Source: Pragia fontium DSM 5563 = ATCC 49100 (lineage in GTDB: Bacteria > Pseudomonadota > Gammaproteobacteria > Enterobacterales > Enterobacteriaceae). From it: DNA of 64,000 bases. Location of the stretch: positions 372,001 through 436,000 of the forward strand of contig NZ_FOLW01000001.1 of NCBI RefSeq assembly GCF_900112475.1, in the 5' to 3' direction. This document shows positions 44,194 to 54,556 of this stretch, in pieces. A model generated the notes under the pieces. The model had not been told where the DNA came from, ran no database searches, and worked only from the letters and a program-made list of their open reading frames with translations. How positions within the stretch are numbered: position 1 is the stretch's first letter; the number at the start of each line of letters is the position of its first letter. The translations under genes and the position numbers were made by a program.

Positions 44194-44870
44194 TCGCCGG
44201 GGCTCAGGCTATATCCTAATCCGCGATGTGTCTGGATCGGGTTGATTTCATCAGATATGGTGCGCAATTTGGCTCGCAGAGTTTTAATGTGGGTATCAAC
44301 GGTACGATCCAGACTCTCTTCTGCATCCTGCCAAACCAAATCCATCAGTTGTTGACGAGAAAACACCCTACGCGGGGATTTAAGCAGCGTTCTTAACAAT
44401 AAAAACTCATAGCGAGTTAATAGCAGAACCTGACCATAAAAGGTGATCGTCGCCCCCTCTTCGTCCAGACCAAAAGCACCGTAGCTTGGCATTAAACGTT
44501 GCTGCTTTTCCAGACGACGTAAAATAGTGCGTACCCGAGCGCTCACTTCTCGCGGTGAGAACGGTTTGGCGATGTAGTCATCCGCCCCTATTTCCAGTCC
44601 AACGATGCGATCCAGCTCTTCACTGCGGGCTGTGAGAAACATTAATGGTAAGTCAGCCGCCTGCGCTAACATACGACGGCATAGTTCAAATCCATTGATA
44701 TCGGGTAACCCCACATCGAGAATAGCCAACGCCGGACGACTCTGATTTAGCGCCGCTAAAACCGGCTCGCCGCGTTCGAACCATCTAACTTCAAACCCAT
44801 CGGTCTCCAGCGTGTAGATCAGCGTATCGGCAATACTCGCTTCATCTTCGACTAACCAGATTAATGACAT
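44190..44870 (-). CDS. creB: Response regulator CreB
   Basis: The 226-residue OmpR/PhoB-type regulator has a receiver domain with acidic pocket (LVEDE) and phospho-Asp at residue 52 (ILDVGLPD), the switch Thr in FLTAR and Lys in AKPFSPREV. Its C-terminal winged helix ends in HIKTLRAKLR and THRGLGYSL. It binds cre-tags such as the one before creD. It overlaps creC by 4 bases and is only 44 bases downstream of ygfX. No creA-like gene is present, unlike the E. coli creABCD operon. Confidence 0.94.
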   Translation of the reverse strand: MSLIWLVEDEASIADTLIYTLETDGFEVRWFERGEPVLAALNQSRPALAILDVGLPDINGFELCRRMLAQAADLPLMFLTARSEELDRIVGLEIGADDYIAKPFSPREVSARVRTILRRLEKQQRLMPSYGAFGLDEEGATITFYGQVLLLTRYEFLLLRTLLKSPRRVFSRQQLMDLVWQDAEESLDRTVDTHIKTLRAKLRTISDEINPIQTHRGLGYSLSPGE

Positions 44871-44914
44871 GACATTACCCTATATCCACCCTATCAGACA
44901 CTCAACACTCTCGT

Positions 44915-45343
44915 TTATTTATCTTCATACTTGTCAAACTGCAATAGCTGAAAACGCAGGCTACGCCAAGACTCCGTATCCATACTATCTATCGCCAGCC
45001 AAACTCGACGACGGCGATGCTTACCGGTAATGGAAACCAGCTTTAACGATATGCCCCAGCTAAACATGATGGGCTTACCTTTGATTTTCCATTCATTTCG
45101 CTGCCATTGGATCACACCATTATTCAACAACAGCATCTCTCCCTGCATGCGTTGAATATGTCGCTGGCTGCGTAAACAATCAAAAATCACCAACGTCACT
45201 AAAGAGAGCCAAAGTGGCCAATATCCGTCATTCCACGGAGATAGCAGCACCAGCAACACTAAAGCCCCGTGTATCAAGAGTGAGACACACTGTGTTTTCC
45301 AGGAAACCCGGATATCACTATGCCAGAGAACGACGTTCTGCAT
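44915..45343 (-). CDS. ygfX: Inner membrane protein YgfX (CptA)
   Basis: The 142-residue protein has two close membrane helices (about residues 18-58, with [13 protein letters not shown] and [16 protein letters not shown]) and a basic cytoplasmic tail, as in YgfX. In E. coli, YgfX has been proposed as a toxin acting on FtsZ and MreB; in Serratia it is a membrane partner of SdhE. Its start overlaps the end of sdhE by 26 bases, the usual arrangement. CreB follows 44 bases after its stop on the same strand. Confidence 0.88.
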   Translation of the reverse strand: MQNVVLWHSDIRVSWKTQCVSLLIHGALVLLVLLSPWNDGYWPLWLSLVTLVIFDCLRSQRHIQRMQGEMLLLNNGVIQWQRNEWKIKGKPIMFSWGISLKLVSITGKHRRRRVWLAIDSMDTESWRSLRFQLLQFDKYEDK

Positions 45344-45581
45344 TTTTCTTTTGAATCATTTTGATCATACGTTCCAGTTCAGCATCTTCTGGCGTAGCCT
45401 GATTCATCAGCCAACGAAACAGCTGGGGATCTTCAAACGCTAGCAAACGAACAAACGTCTGTTTATCGCCATCAGATAGCCCATCATAATCATTTTCAAA
45501 AAACGGCATGATGGCAATATCCAGTTCACGCATTCCACGACGACATGACCAGTGGATTCGGGTTTTATTATTGATATCCAT
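45318..45581 (-). CDS. sdhE: Succinate dehydrogenase flavinylation factor SdhE
   Basis: SdhE promotes covalent attachment of FAD to SdhA and FrdA. The 87-residue protein has the conserved RGMRELD motif with the key RGxxE residues ([17 protein letters not shown]) and the acidic tail segment [16 protein letters not shown]. Its length is standard. It is divergent from ygfZ, the usual neighbour. It is the first gene of a strand-matched run sdhE-ygfX-creB-creC-creD. Confidence 0.95.
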   Translation of the reverse strand: MDINNKTRIHWSCRRGMRELDIAIMPFFENDYDGLSDGDKQTFVRLLAFEDPQLFRWLMNQATPEDAELERMIKMIQKKNAERRSLA

Positions 45582-45917
45582 ACAAACTTACTCATATCAG
45601 GTTACATGGTTGTGTAGAGTAGCAATTTGCTCCGACTTTGGGAAAGGCTACAGATAAAACTTAGCGTAAATTTGCCATCAGGATCGATATTACTGGTTAA
45701 AATCAGATTTTAATCGAACTGAAATTGGGAGATATCGCTGAAAATATGCAATCAAACCAATGCGGGAAGGAAAACTTTCTGGATGAAACACATAATTCGT
45801 ATACTGTACCCGGCGATTGTTCAGTAAACTGTGTAATATAAGCGGTCTCGGTAGATCCATTAATCGTCTTTTACCGTCGCTCATCCGTGTATTTGTCCTA
45901 TTCGTATTGGAGTACTT
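45582..45917. other. Divergent promoter region between sdhE and ygfZ
   Basis: About 335 bases. A 64-codon minus-strand frame (45690-45884) lacks a ribosome site and has no recognised relative; I do not call it. No clear operator is seen. Confidence 0.5.
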
Positions 45918-46916
45918 ATGGCTTATAAATCACCACTACCCTCTCAGTTAGCAAGCCCATCATCAGATTTGTCGCTGACGTTAATCTCGTTAGAAGACTG
46001 GGCGCTGGTTACCCTGAGTGGAGAAGATAATCGTAAGTATTTACAGGGGCAGGTCAGCTGCGATGTGTACGCCTTAACACCGGAACAACATCAGTTAACC
46101 GCGCACTGCGATGCCAAAGGCAAAATGTGGAGTGATATCCGCCTATTTCAGTATGGTGATGATTTAGCCTACCTACAACGCACCAGCCTATGTGATACAC
46201 AGTTAACCGAACTCAAAAAATACGCCGTATTCTCTAAGGTCACCATTGAAAGAAAAAATGAAGCCGTTCTGTTAGGCCTTGCGGGTAGCGATGCCAGAAC
46301 CACACTGTCTTCGTTTTATCCAACCTTACCGGATGCAACAACCTCCGTGGTTCAGCATCAAGAAACCAGTATTTTACATTTTGCTTCTCCGACAGAGCGG
46401 TTTCTGATTGTCACCAGCCAAGAACAGGCCAATACTCTTTATACCCATCTGCTGGGTAAAGCCGCCCTGAATGACAGCCGTCAGTGGCTGGCTTTAGATA
46501 TTGAAGCAGGTATTCCCATCATTGACAGCGTTAACAGCGATCAGTTTATCCCTCAGGCTACTAACCTACAGGCGCTCAATGCCATCAGCTTTACTAAAGG
46601 CTGCTATACCGGACAGGAAATGATCGCCAGAGCTAAATATCGCGGAGCGAATAAGCGTGCGATGTATTGGCTGGCAGGTAATGCGCTGGATTTACCAGAG
46701 ACTGGCGGTGAGTTGGAATTACAATTGGGTGAAAACTGGCGTCGAACCGGCACTGTATTGGCATCGGTTAAACTAGCGGATAGCTCTATCTGGGTTCAAG
46801 CTGTATTGAATAACGATCTGGAGGCAGATACCGTGCTGCGGGTTAAAGATGATGTTACCAGTAAGCTAGCGATTCAACCTTTACCTTATTCGCTGGAAGA
46901 AGAAGGCAAAGCTTAA
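45918..46916 (+). CDS. ygfZ: tRNA-modifying/Fe-S protein YgfZ
   Basis: The 332-residue folate-binding protein belongs to the GcvT-like fold and supports Fe-S enzymes such as MiaB under oxidative stress. The diagnostic motif is [17 protein letters not shown] (about residues 226-242) with the key Cys, and the N-terminal [18 protein letters not shown] is also typical. The gene is alone and divergent from sdhE, as across enterobacteria. Confidence 0.95.
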   Translation: MAYKSPLPSQLASPSSDLSLTLISLEDWALVTLSGEDNRKYLQGQVSCDVYALTPEQHQLTAHCDAKGKMWSDIRLFQYGDDLAYLQRTSLCDTQLTELKKYAVFSKVTIERKNEAVLLGLAGSDARTTLSSFYPTLPDATTSVVQHQETSILHFASPTERFLIVTSQEQANTLYTHLLGKAALNDSRQWLALDIEAGIPIIDSVNSDQFIPQATNLQALNAISFTKGCYTGQEMIARAKYRGANKRAMYWLAGNALDLPETGGELELQLGENWRRTGTVLASVKLADSSIWVQAVLNNDLEADTVLRVKDDVTSKLAIQPLPYSLEEEGKA

Positions 46917-46934
46917 TTCTCGATATCGGTCACC

Positions 46935-46959
46935 GCTTCCCGCAGCCTATGCGGGAAGC
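46935..46959. terminator. Hairpin between convergent ygfZ and yqfA
   Basis: GCTTCCCGCA and TGCGGGAAGC make a perfect 10-bp GC-rich stem with a 5-base loop, located midway between convergent stop codons. T-runs are absent, so it is a probable but unproven bidirectional terminator. Confidence 0.65.
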
Positions 46960-46973
46960 AAATGGATATTCAA

Positions 46974-47621
46974 TCAGGCAATATAAAGATAAATCGCCAG
47001 AAAATGACAAACGCTGCCGCCCAGCACAAAACCATGCCAAATCGCATGATTGTATGGAATGCGTTTATTAACGTAGAAAATCACCCCTAAACTGTAAATC
47101 ACCCCACCGGCAGCCAAAAGCCCAACGGCACCAACCGACAGCTTTACTGCCATCTGGTAAATCACCACTAGCGATAGCCAGCCCATTCCCAGATAGGTCA
47201 CCAGCGAAACAACTTTAAAACGATGAGTAAATGCCAGTTTAAATACCACGCCGATTAGCGCCAAGCTCCAGATAACCACCATCAAACCTTGCGCCAGAGG
47301 AGACCCCAAACCCACCAATAAGAAAGGCGTATAGGTACCGGCAATCAGCAGATAAATAGCGCAGTGGTCAAAGACCTTAAGCCTCCGTTTGGCATGCGGA
47401 TTAGGGATCGCATGGTACAGCGTAGAAGCCAGGAACAGCACAATAATACTGCCGCCGTACAGGCTGTAGCTGGTGATTTCCAGCGAACCGGCATCCTTAT
47501 CGATAGCCTGAGTGAGCAATAAGACCAGCCCGACAATCCCCAGAATAAATCCAATGCCGTGGCTGATACTGTTAGCAATTTCTTCCGCTACTGAGTAGCC
47601 CTGTTTTAATGATGCTGACAT
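46974..47621 (-). CDS. yqfA: Hemolysin-III/PAQR-family membrane protein YqfA
   Basis: The 215-residue protein has seven membrane helices and the conserved PAQR/HlyIII residues: [10 protein letters not shown] in helix 1, [27 protein letters not shown], and the terminal [18 protein letters not shown] whose His residues probably bind zinc. The family is also called TrhA, and bacterial members are implicated in membrane lipid homeostasis. It stands between ygfZ and the AGCS transporter as a single gene. Confidence 0.92.
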   Translation of the reverse strand: MSASLKQGYSVAEEIANSISHGIGFILGIVGLVLLLTQAIDKDAGSLEITSYSLYGGSIIVLFLASTLYHAIPNPHAKRRLKVFDHCAIYLLIAGTYTPFLLVGLGSPLAQGLMVVIWSLALIGVVFKLAFTHRFKVVSLVTYLGMGWLSLVVIYQMAVKLSVGAVGLLAAGGVIYSLGVIFYVNKRIPYNHAIWHGFVLGGSVCHFLAIYLYIA

Positions 47622-48094
47622 GCACTTGACCTTTTATTTGCGCTATAAACATAGCCCATAGTTTCGGTATCCATAACCCACTTTCAGATTATATGAGAAT
47701 CATTTCAGTGTACACATGTAAGCTGAATTTTTTATGTAAATGTAGAAACATTTAGCTATTCAGAAAAGTGAATGCTAATAAAAAGAGAGTCAGTAGAAAC
47801 AATAAATCCCAAATAAACCAAGATTCAAATTGATAAAAATCCTAATATTCCCAATCAGAAATCCCTTCACTACACCCAAACGACAGGAGAGTTTTCCGTT
47901 TGGGTCGTAGCTGGCTTGCCAGCCGGAGGTCGCATAGGAAAAGTAGGCCTGTCGCCCACGATAGTTAAGTACCCATGGTTCTCAAGCTGCACACTTAAAT
48001 AATATTCACTACATCTGATTAAAAGAACTTACCAACAAAAACAATAAACCCCGGATTAACCGGGGTTTAAGTATCGAAATTTCAACCAAGATAA
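47622..48094. other. Gene-free stretch with structured segment
   Basis: About 470 bases. A run of hairpins is visible at 47875-47923: CCCAAACG/CGTTTGGG, then GCTGGCTTGCCAGC. The terminator of the AGCS gene lies at 48046-48068. No coding sequence is seen. Confidence 0.5.
48046..48068 (-). terminator. Terminator of the AGCS transporter gene
   Basis: AAACCCCGG and CCGGGGTTT form a perfect 9-bp stem. On the minus strand it continues into ATTGTTTTTG. It lies 26 bases after the stop codon. Confidence 0.85.
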
Positions 48095-49513
48095 TCAGCG
48101 CTTAGCGTCTAACTCCGCATCGGGAATACCGCTACCGTAACCGGCCATTTTCCCCAGCTTAATCACTATCGGAGAAAGTAACAGCAGCGCTGCCAGGTTC
48201 GGTAACACCATCAAACCATTGAACATATCGGCCATCTTCCACACCAGCTCAACTTTAAATAGTGAAGCAGCAAAGATAAAACAGATAACAATAAACTGAT
48301 AAATACGTACCGCTGACGTGGAGTTAAACAGATAACGCACGTTCGTCTCGGCATAATAGTACCAGCCAATAATGGTGGTGAACGCAAAGAAGAACAGTGA
48401 AGCCGAAATAAACAGGCTACCAAAATGACCGAATACATAGGTATAGGCCTGTTGAGTCACGGTAATTCCCTGTCCGTGGAAAATCCCTAAAAATGACTCA
48501 GTCACACGACCCGTTGCATCCCACTCTTTCATGCCTGAAGTGATAATCACCAGTGCAGTAACGGTAACAATCACACACACCACAAACACACCCATCATGG
48601 CAATAAAGCCCTGCTGCTCAGGTCTGGCGACGCGGGCAACCGCATGAGCATGAGGCGTTGACCCCATTCCGGCTTCGTTAGCAAACAACCCTCTGGCAAT
48701 ACCAAAGCGCATCGCCTGCTGAATACCTATTCCCACACCACCACCGACCACGGCCTGCGGATTAAATGCGGCAATAAAAATAGCCTTAAAGGCAGGTAAC
48801 ACATATTCGAAGTTAAAGACCAGAATGGTAAATGCGCCAATTAAATAACAAATGGCCATGACCGGAACAACTTTTTCACTGAATGAAGCAATACTGCGAA
48901 TACCACCGATAATCACAATACCGGCAACCACAGCCATTACCGCACCAACGATCCAATTAGGCACGCCTAAAGAACTGTTAAACGCGGAAGCGATCGCATT
49001 GGACTGCACCATGTTGCCAATAAAGCCTAAAGCAAAAATAATCAGCACCGCAAAAACGCAGGCTAACCACTTACACTTTAAACCCTGTTCAATATAGTAC
49101 GCTGGGCCACCCACAACCTGACCGTTACGGTCTTTAGTTTTGAATTTCTGCGCCAAAATGGCTTCAGCATAAATGGTCGACATCCCCAGAAAAGAGGAAA
49201 CCCACATCCAAAAGATAGCGCCCGGGCCACCAGCAAGAATCGCCGTAGCGGGTCCTGCCAGATTACCGGTGCCGACTTGCCCGGCAATTGCGGTAGCGAC
49301 CGCCTGAAAAGAGCTCATGCCGCTTTTATCAGCTTTATCACCACGTAGCGACATACCGCCAAACAGTGCTTTTAAGCCTGAGCCAAAATGTCTGATTTGA
49401 ATAAAGCCCAAACGGATAGTGAAGTAAATTCCAGTTCCGCATAGCAGGAAGATTAATACGTGGTCCCAGAGCAGGCTGTTCACCTGATCGACCAATTTTT
49501 CCAGTATCTCCAT
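48095..49513 (-). CDS. AGCS-family alanine/glycine:cation symporter
   Basis: The 472-residue transporter has about 10-11 membrane segments and clear AGCS motifs: SSFQAVATAIAGQVGTGNLAGPA, ILAGGPGAIFWMWVSSFLG, and RGLFANEAGMGSTPHAHA. It takes up alanine or glycine with Na+ or H+. E. coli YaaJ and Bacillus AlsT are relatives. It is downstream of gcvTHP on the same strand, separated by about 450 bases and a hairpin, so glycine import for the cleavage system is a reasonable inference. Confidence 0.9.
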   Translation of the reverse strand: MEILEKLVDQVNSLLWDHVLIFLLCGTGIYFTIRLGFIQIRHFGSGLKALFGGMSLRGDKADKSGMSSFQAVATAIAGQVGTGNLAGPATAILAGGPGAIFWMWVSSFLGMSTIYAEAILAQKFKTKDRNGQVVGGPAYYIEQGLKCKWLACVFAVLIIFALGFIGNMVQSNAIASAFNSSLGVPNWIVGAVMAVVAGIVIIGGIRSIASFSEKVVPVMAICYLIGAFTILVFNFEYVLPAFKAIFIAAFNPQAVVGGGVGIGIQQAMRFGIARGLFANEAGMGSTPHAHAVARVARPEQQGFIAMMGVFVVCVIVTVTALVIITSGMKEWDATGRVTESFLGIFHGQGITVTQQAYTYVFGHFGSLFISASLFFFAFTTIIGWYYYAETNVRYLFNSTSAVRIYQFIVICFIFAASLFKVELVWKMADMFNGLMVLPNLAALLLLSPIVIKLGKMAGYGSGIPDAELDAKR

Positions 49514-49963
49514 TTTTTCGATCTCTTGGTTATGTTATGTGTTTGCTTGCAATATTGTTGGTGCGTGCGTTATTGCACGTCATTTTTATATACGGGTACG
49601 TACCACAGCTTTTCGTTTTTACGGTAACTCATATCGATGAAATACAGGGGGAACGAACCTCTGCATAACAGGAAAATATGACATCAAAGACCGTAGAATA
49701 AACAAGAAGAGAAGTTAACGTCCTATATCGCGGGAAATATAACATTAACTCTCAACGGTTGGATATGGTTATTCCGCTGAATGATTAAAAACAAGCGTCT
49801 TTCGCTGGATTTACGCACAGGAATAGTGATTATGATGGAATGCACACCATAGAAAAGCCACAAATCAGCAGACACTCTCAACTCAGTTAAAGAACCTGTT
49901 GATAGACGTGAAGAACCATCGCTCTTCACGCCTATTCAATATCCCGGCTCTCACTGGGATAAG
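49514..49963. other. Gene-free stretch between gcvP and the AGCS gene
   Basis: About 450 bases containing the gcvP end hairpin (49907-49930) and the AGCS promoter. I looked for a glycine riboswitch before the transporter and recognised none. A 68-codon frame here looks accidental. Confidence 0.5.
49907..49930 (-). terminator. Hairpin downstream of gcvP
   Basis: CGTGAAGA and TCTTCACG pair perfectly around an 8-base loop, 34 bases after the gcvP stop. The following T content is weak. Confidence 0.55.
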
Positions 49964-52843
49964 CTACTCATACTCAGCCATTGGCACACAAGAACAGAAC
50001 AGATTTCTATCTCCATACACATCATCCAGACGTTTTACCGTCGGCCAGTATTTATTCTGAAACACCGCTTGTGACGGGAATACCGCCAAATCGCGACTAT
50101 AAGGGTGCTCCCATTGATGTACCAGTTCGCCTTGAATATGTGGCGCATTAACCAGCGGATTATCATCCAATGGCCATTCCCCCGCCTGAACCCGACGAAT
50201 CTCATGACGGATAGCCAACATCGCCTCAATAAAGCGATCCAGTTCAGCCTTACTTTCCGATTCGGTCGGCTCCACCATGAGCGTACCGGCAACTGGGAAA
50301 GACATGGTTGGCGCATGGAAGCCATAATCAATCAAGCGCTTGGCGATATCCATCTCCGTAATACCGCATTCCTCTTTCAATGGGCGAATATCCAGAATGC
50401 ATTCATGTGCCACCAGCCCATCTTGTCCAGAATAAAGTATTGGGTAGGCATCTTTTAAACGACGGGCAATATAGTTGGCGTTTAAAATCGCCACCTGACT
50501 GGCCATTTTCAGACCTTCCGCCCCCATCATATGAATGTACATCCAACTGATAGGCAGAATCGATGCGCTGCCAAACGGAGCAGCGGATACTGCACCCAAT
50601 GATGTGGTCACGCCTTCGAGATGAACAACGCTATGCCCCGGAACAAACGGCGCCAGATGTTTTTTCACCCCAATCGGCCCCATACCCGGGCCACCACCGC
50701 CGTGAGGAATACTGAAAGTTTTATGTAAGTTAAGGTGGGATACATCAGCACCAATATAGCCTGGAGTGGTAATGCCCACCTGAGCATTCATATTGGCACC
50801 ATCGAGATATACCTGACCGCCAAACTGATGCACAATCTTGCACACCTCGCGAATGGTTTCCTCATATACCCCGTGGGTTGATGGGTAGGTCACCATAATG
50901 CACGACAGTTCATCGCTGTGTTGTTCAGCTTTGGTGCGTAAATCGCTTAAATCAATATTGCCCTGCTTATCGCAGGCAACCACCACCACTGTCATGCCCG
51001 CCATCTGGGCTGAAGCAGGGTTAGTACCATGGGCGGAACTCGGAATTAAACAAATATGCCGACTCCCCTGTCCACGGCTTTCATGATAGCGACGGATGGT
51101 CAGCAACCCGGCATATTCCCCCTGAGCGCCAGAGTTGGGCTGCATACAGACCGCATCGTAACCAGTAATCTGCGCCAACCACTGGGACAGTTGGGCTATC
51201 AGAATCTGATAGCCTGCGGCCTGCTCCGGTGGACAGAACGGGTGAAGTTCAGCAAATTCCGGCCAGGTAATCGGAATCATTTCCGCTGCCGCATTCAATT
51301 TCATGGTGCAAGAACCCAGCGGAATCATCGCCTGATTTAGCGCTAAGTCTTTACGCTCCAAACGATGCATATAACGCATCATTTCAGTTTCGCTGTGATA
51401 ACGGTTAAACACCGGATGAGTCAAAATAGGCGTTTTACGCAATAACGATGGCGGGATACTGTTGCTGTGCGCGATACACTGACTATCCAGCTTATCAATA
51501 TCGATGGCCTTTGAATCACCAATCAGAATATCAAACAGCGTTTGTATATCTTCCACGGTGGTGGTTTCATCAAGACTGATACCTACCGCGCCCTCTAAAT
51601 CACTGCGCAGGTTAACGCCAAAGCTTAAGGCTCGGGTTAGTACCAAAGCTTTATCCGCCACTTCAATACATAAAGTATCAAACCAACTATCATGACGCAG
51701 TTTCAGCCCCGCCTGCTGTAAGCCAGCGGCCAAAATATCGGTTAAACGATGGATCCGCTGAGCAATGCGCTTTAGACCAACCGGACCGTGATAAACCGCA
51801 TAGAAACCAGCAATGTTGGCCAGCAGCACTTGTGAGGTACAAATATTGGAGTTCGCTTTCTCACGACGAATATGCTGTTCGCGAGTTTGCATTGCCATGC
51901 GCAGTGCGGTATTGCCCGCAGCGTCCTTGGATACACCAATAATCCGTCCGGGCATTGAGCGTTTAAACTCATCTTTACAGGCGAAGAAAGCCGCATGCGG
52001 CCCACCATAGCCCATTGGTACCCCAAAGCGCTGGGAAGAACCAAACACCACATCTGCACCCATGCTGGCCGGTGACTCCAGTAATACCAGCGACATAATA
52101 TCCGCCGCCATACAGGTAATCACACCGCGCTGTTTAAGCTGATTAAGCAATTGGCTGTGGTCGTGTAATTGCCCTGTGGTGCCAGTTAATTGTACTAAGA
52201 TACCAAACAGATCGGCATGGTTAGCTGCCTGATCTGTCCGGCCAATAATAACGTTAAAGCCAAATGTTTCTGCCCGGGTTTTTACTACATCAATGGTTTG
52301 CGGGTGCACATCATCGGCAACAAAAAAGCTATTCGCCTGTTTTAGCTTGCTGGCGCGTTTGGCCATCGCCATCGCTTCTGCCGCCGCCGTTGCTTCATCC
52401 AACAAAGATGCCGAAGCCAGATCGAGACCGGTCAAATCCTGGGTCATTTGCTGGAAATTAAGCAATGCTTCCAGACGGCCTTGAGAAACTTCAGGTTGAT
52501 AAGGCGTGTAAGCCGTGTACCAACCCGGATTTTCCAACAGATTACGTTGAATAACCGGTGGCATCAGCACCGCACTGTAGCCCATACCGATATAGGATTT
52601 ATAACGCTGATTCTGCCCAGCTATGGCTTTTAATTCAGCCAACGCCTGATGTTCGGTCTGCGCATCCCCCGTCGCTGGTGGATGGGGTAGTTGAATATCA
52701 GCAGGAACAATCAGCCGGGTCAATTCATCCAGGCTTTTCGCGCCAACCACCTCTAACATCTTCTGGCGTTCTTCAATAGAAGGACCAATATGGCGATCGA
52801 TAAAAGATTCACCATATTCGAGTTGTTTGATTGTTTGATTCAT
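49964..52843 (-). CDS. gcvP: Glycine dehydrogenase (decarboxylating), P protein
   Basis: GcvP is the PLP enzyme that decarboxylates glycine and transfers the aminomethyl group to lipoyl-GcvH. The 959-residue protein is the fused P1-P2 form usual in enterobacteria. The PLP lysine lies in [21 protein letters not shown] (near residue 708), and the N-terminal half has SYIGMGYS and [12 protein letters not shown]. It is the last gene of gcvT-gcvH-gcvP, separated from gcvH by 142 bases that hold a terminator-like hairpin. Confidence 0.97.
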   Translation of the reverse strand: MNQTIKQLEYGESFIDRHIGPSIEERQKMLEVVGAKSLDELTRLIVPADIQLPHPPATGDAQTEHQALAELKAIAGQNQRYKSYIGMGYSAVLMPPVIQRNLLENPGWYTAYTPYQPEVSQGRLEALLNFQQMTQDLTGLDLASASLLDEATAAAEAMAMAKRASKLKQANSFFVADDVHPQTIDVVKTRAETFGFNVIIGRTDQAANHADLFGILVQLTGTTGQLHDHSQLLNQLKQRGVITCMAADIMSLVLLESPASMGADVVFGSSQRFGVPMGYGGPHAAFFACKDEFKRSMPGRIIGVSKDAAGNTALRMAMQTREQHIRREKANSNICTSQVLLANIAGFYAVYHGPVGLKRIAQRIHRLTDILAAGLQQAGLKLRHDSWFDTLCIEVADKALVLTRALSFGVNLRSDLEGAVGISLDETTTVEDIQTLFDILIGDSKAIDIDKLDSQCIAHSNSIPPSLLRKTPILTHPVFNRYHSETEMMRYMHRLERKDLALNQAMIPLGSCTMKLNAAAEMIPITWPEFAELHPFCPPEQAAGYQILIAQLSQWLAQITGYDAVCMQPNSGAQGEYAGLLTIRRYHESRGQGSRHICLIPSSAHGTNPASAQMAGMTVVVVACDKQGNIDLSDLRTKAEQHSDELSCIMVTYPSTHGVYEETIREVCKIVHQFGGQVYLDGANMNAQVGITTPGYIGADVSHLNLHKTFSIPHGGGGPGMGPIGVKKHLAPFVPGHSVVHLEGVTTSLGAVSAAPFGSASILPISWMYIHMMGAEGLKMASQVAILNANYIARRLKDAYPILYSGQDGLVAHECILDIRPLKEECGITEMDIAKRLIDYGFHAPTMSFPVAGTLMVEPTESESKAELDRFIEAMLAIRHEIRRVQAGEWPLDDNPLVNAPHIQGELVHQWEHPYSRDLAVFPSQAVFQNKYWPTVKRLDDVYGDRNLFCSCVPMAEYE

Positions 52844-52949
52844 CAGATCACATTCCTGAATTTATAATATTTTAGGGTTGTTCAGCCTGATTCGCCTCAT
52901 GCGGCACCTGAAAGTGAGTGAAATACCGATGCAAAGGATAAAAAGCAAA

Positions 52950-52976
52950 ACGCCCTGCTTATCGGGTGCAGGGCGT
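52950..52976 (-). terminator. Terminator-like hairpin between gcvH and gcvP
   Basis: ACGCCCTGC and GCAGGGCGT form a perfect 9-bp GC-rich stem with a 9-base loop, followed on the minus strand by TTTGCTTTTT. The position just after gcvH and well before gcvP would reduce gcvP transcription relative to gcvTH unless it is read through. Confidence 0.75.
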
Positions 52977-52985
52977 TCTTATGTT

Positions 52986-53372
52986 TTAATCTTCTAGTGT
53001 TGCTTGGTATCCCTCAGCATCCAGCAAACTTTTTAATTCGCTGACATCGCTGGCCTTAATACGGAATAACCATCCTTCATCATAAGGAGAACCGTTAACC
53101 AGTTCAGGAGAATCACTGAGTTCATCGTTAACCGCAATAATTTCGCCGCTGATCGGGGAGTAAATATCGGAGGCGGCTTTTACCGATTCCGCCACGGCAC
53201 ACTCTTGCCCGACGGCCACCACACTCCCAACCTCAGGCAGCTCAACGAATACCATATCGCCCAATAAGTGCTGGGCATGGTTGGTAATCCCTACGCTATA
53301 GATGCCATCTTGTTCTTCACGAACCCATTCATGCGAAGTCGCATATTTCAAATCAGCAGGTACATTACTCAT
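52986..53372 (-). CDS. gcvH: Glycine cleavage system H protein
   Basis: The 128-residue lipoyl carrier shuttles the aminomethyl group between P, T and L proteins. The lipoylated lysine is K65 in AESVKAASD, and [16 protein letters not shown] near the start is characteristic. GGAGAATAAT precedes the ATG at 53372, and a start 4 codons upstream lies on the ribosome site itself. It follows gcvT by 89 bases. Confidence 0.96.
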   Translation of the reverse strand: MSNVPADLKYATSHEWVREEQDGIYSVGITNHAQHLLGDMVFVELPEVGSVVAVGQECAVAESVKAASDIYSPISGEIIAVNDELSDSPELVNGSPYDEGWLFRIKASDVSELKSLLDAEGYQATLED

Positions 53373-53461
53373 ATTATTCTCCATTCTTATCGCTTATCTA
53401 TTGTTCCAACGTTACAGACTTAACGCTGACGCTAATTCATTACATGCTCTGACTACCGGGT

Positions 53462-54556
53462 TTACAGCACCGACTTACCATGGCGCACAAAGCCTGGCTT
53501 CACTACCCGTACCGGCATTTCACGATTACGAATAGGAACCACCGCGACGTCACCAACTTCAGCAGGGACTCTTGCCAACGCAATACTGTAGCCTAAGGTC
53601 GGTGAAAATGAGCCGCTGGTGATCACACCTTGATATTCATTTCCTGCTGCATCGCTAAACATAACCGGTAGTTCATGACGCAATACACCTTTTTCCATCA
53701 TCACCAGACCAACCAGTTTATCCGTCCCCTGCTTGCGCTGTACTTCCAGCTTGTCACGACCAATAAAATCACGGTCGACAGGTTCCCAGGCAATCGTCCA
53801 TCCCATATTGGCGGCCAGTGGTGAGACCCCCTCATCCATCTCCTGCCCATACAGATTCATACCGGCTTCAAGACGTAGCGTATCCCTCGCCCCCAAACCG
53901 CAAGGTTTCACGCCAACGGCCATCAGTTTCTGCCAGTAATCATCCAACTGTTCTGCCGGCATCATCAGCTCATACCCCTCTTCTCCGGTATAACCGGTGG
54001 TGGCAATAAACAGGTTTTCGGCCTGCACACCAAAGAAAGGTTTCATACCGCTGACGGCCTGACGCTGAGCATCGGATAGTAACGTTGCCACTTTCTGTTT
54101 GGCCTCCGGCCCCTGAACGGCAATCAGCCCTAAATCATCACGAACGTGCAACTCAACGGCAAAAGGACGCGCATGTTCAGAGATCCACGCCAGATCTTTC
54201 TCTCGCGTAGCGGAGTTAACAATTAAGCGGAAATAGTCTTCCTGTAGGAAATAGACGATCAAGTCATCAATCACACCGGCCGAAGCATTTAGCATAGCCG
54301 AATATAACGCCTTGCCTGGTTCGGTTAGTCGAGCAACATCGTTTGCTAACAAATAGCGTAGAAATGCACGCGTACGTGCGCCATGCAGATCGACAATTGT
54401 CATATGGGAAACATCAAACATACCGGCATGGTGACGTACCGCATTATGTTCATCAATTTGTGAACCGTAATTAAGCGGCATCATCCAACCGTGGAAATCG
54501 ACCATGCGAGCACCGCAGGCAATATGTCTATCGTACAGAGGGGTTTGTTTGGCCAT
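53462..54556 (-). CDS. gcvT: Aminomethyltransferase (T protein)
   Basis: GcvT transfers the methylene from aminomethyl-GcvH to tetrahydrofolate and releases ammonia. The 364-residue protein has the same length as E. coli GcvT and family motifs [39 protein letters not shown] and [15 protein letters not shown]. It is the first gene of gcvTHP, with a 656-base upstream region that includes a repeat. In enterobacteria this operon is controlled by GcvA/GcvR, PurR, Lrp and CRP; I did not recognise individual sites. Confidence 0.97.
   Translation of the reverse strand: MAKQTPLYDRHIACGARMVDFHGWMMPLNYGSQIDEHNAVRHHAGMFDVSHMTIVDLHGARTRAFLRYLLANDVARLTEPGKALYSAMLNASAGVIDDLIVYFLQEDYFRLIVNSATREKDLAWISEHARPFAVELHVRDDLGLIAVQGPEAKQKVATLLSDAQRQAVSGMKPFFGVQAENLFIATTGYTGEEGYELMMPAEQLDDYWQKLMAVGVKPCGLGARDTLRLEAGMNLYGQEMDEGVSPLAANMGWTIAWEPVDRDFIGRDKLEVQRKQGTDKLVGLVMMEKGVLRHELPVMFSDAAGNEYQGVITSGSFSPTLGYSIALARVPAEVGDVAVVPIRNREMPVRVVKPGFVRHGKSVL

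Noticed and set aside
45690-45884. 64-codon minus-strand frame between sdhE and ygfZ
   Set aside because: No ribosome binding site and no recognisable relative; it lies in a divergent promoter region.
49514-49963. Glycine riboswitch before the AGCS transporter
   Set aside because: No tandem aptamer-like core could be recognised in the leader.
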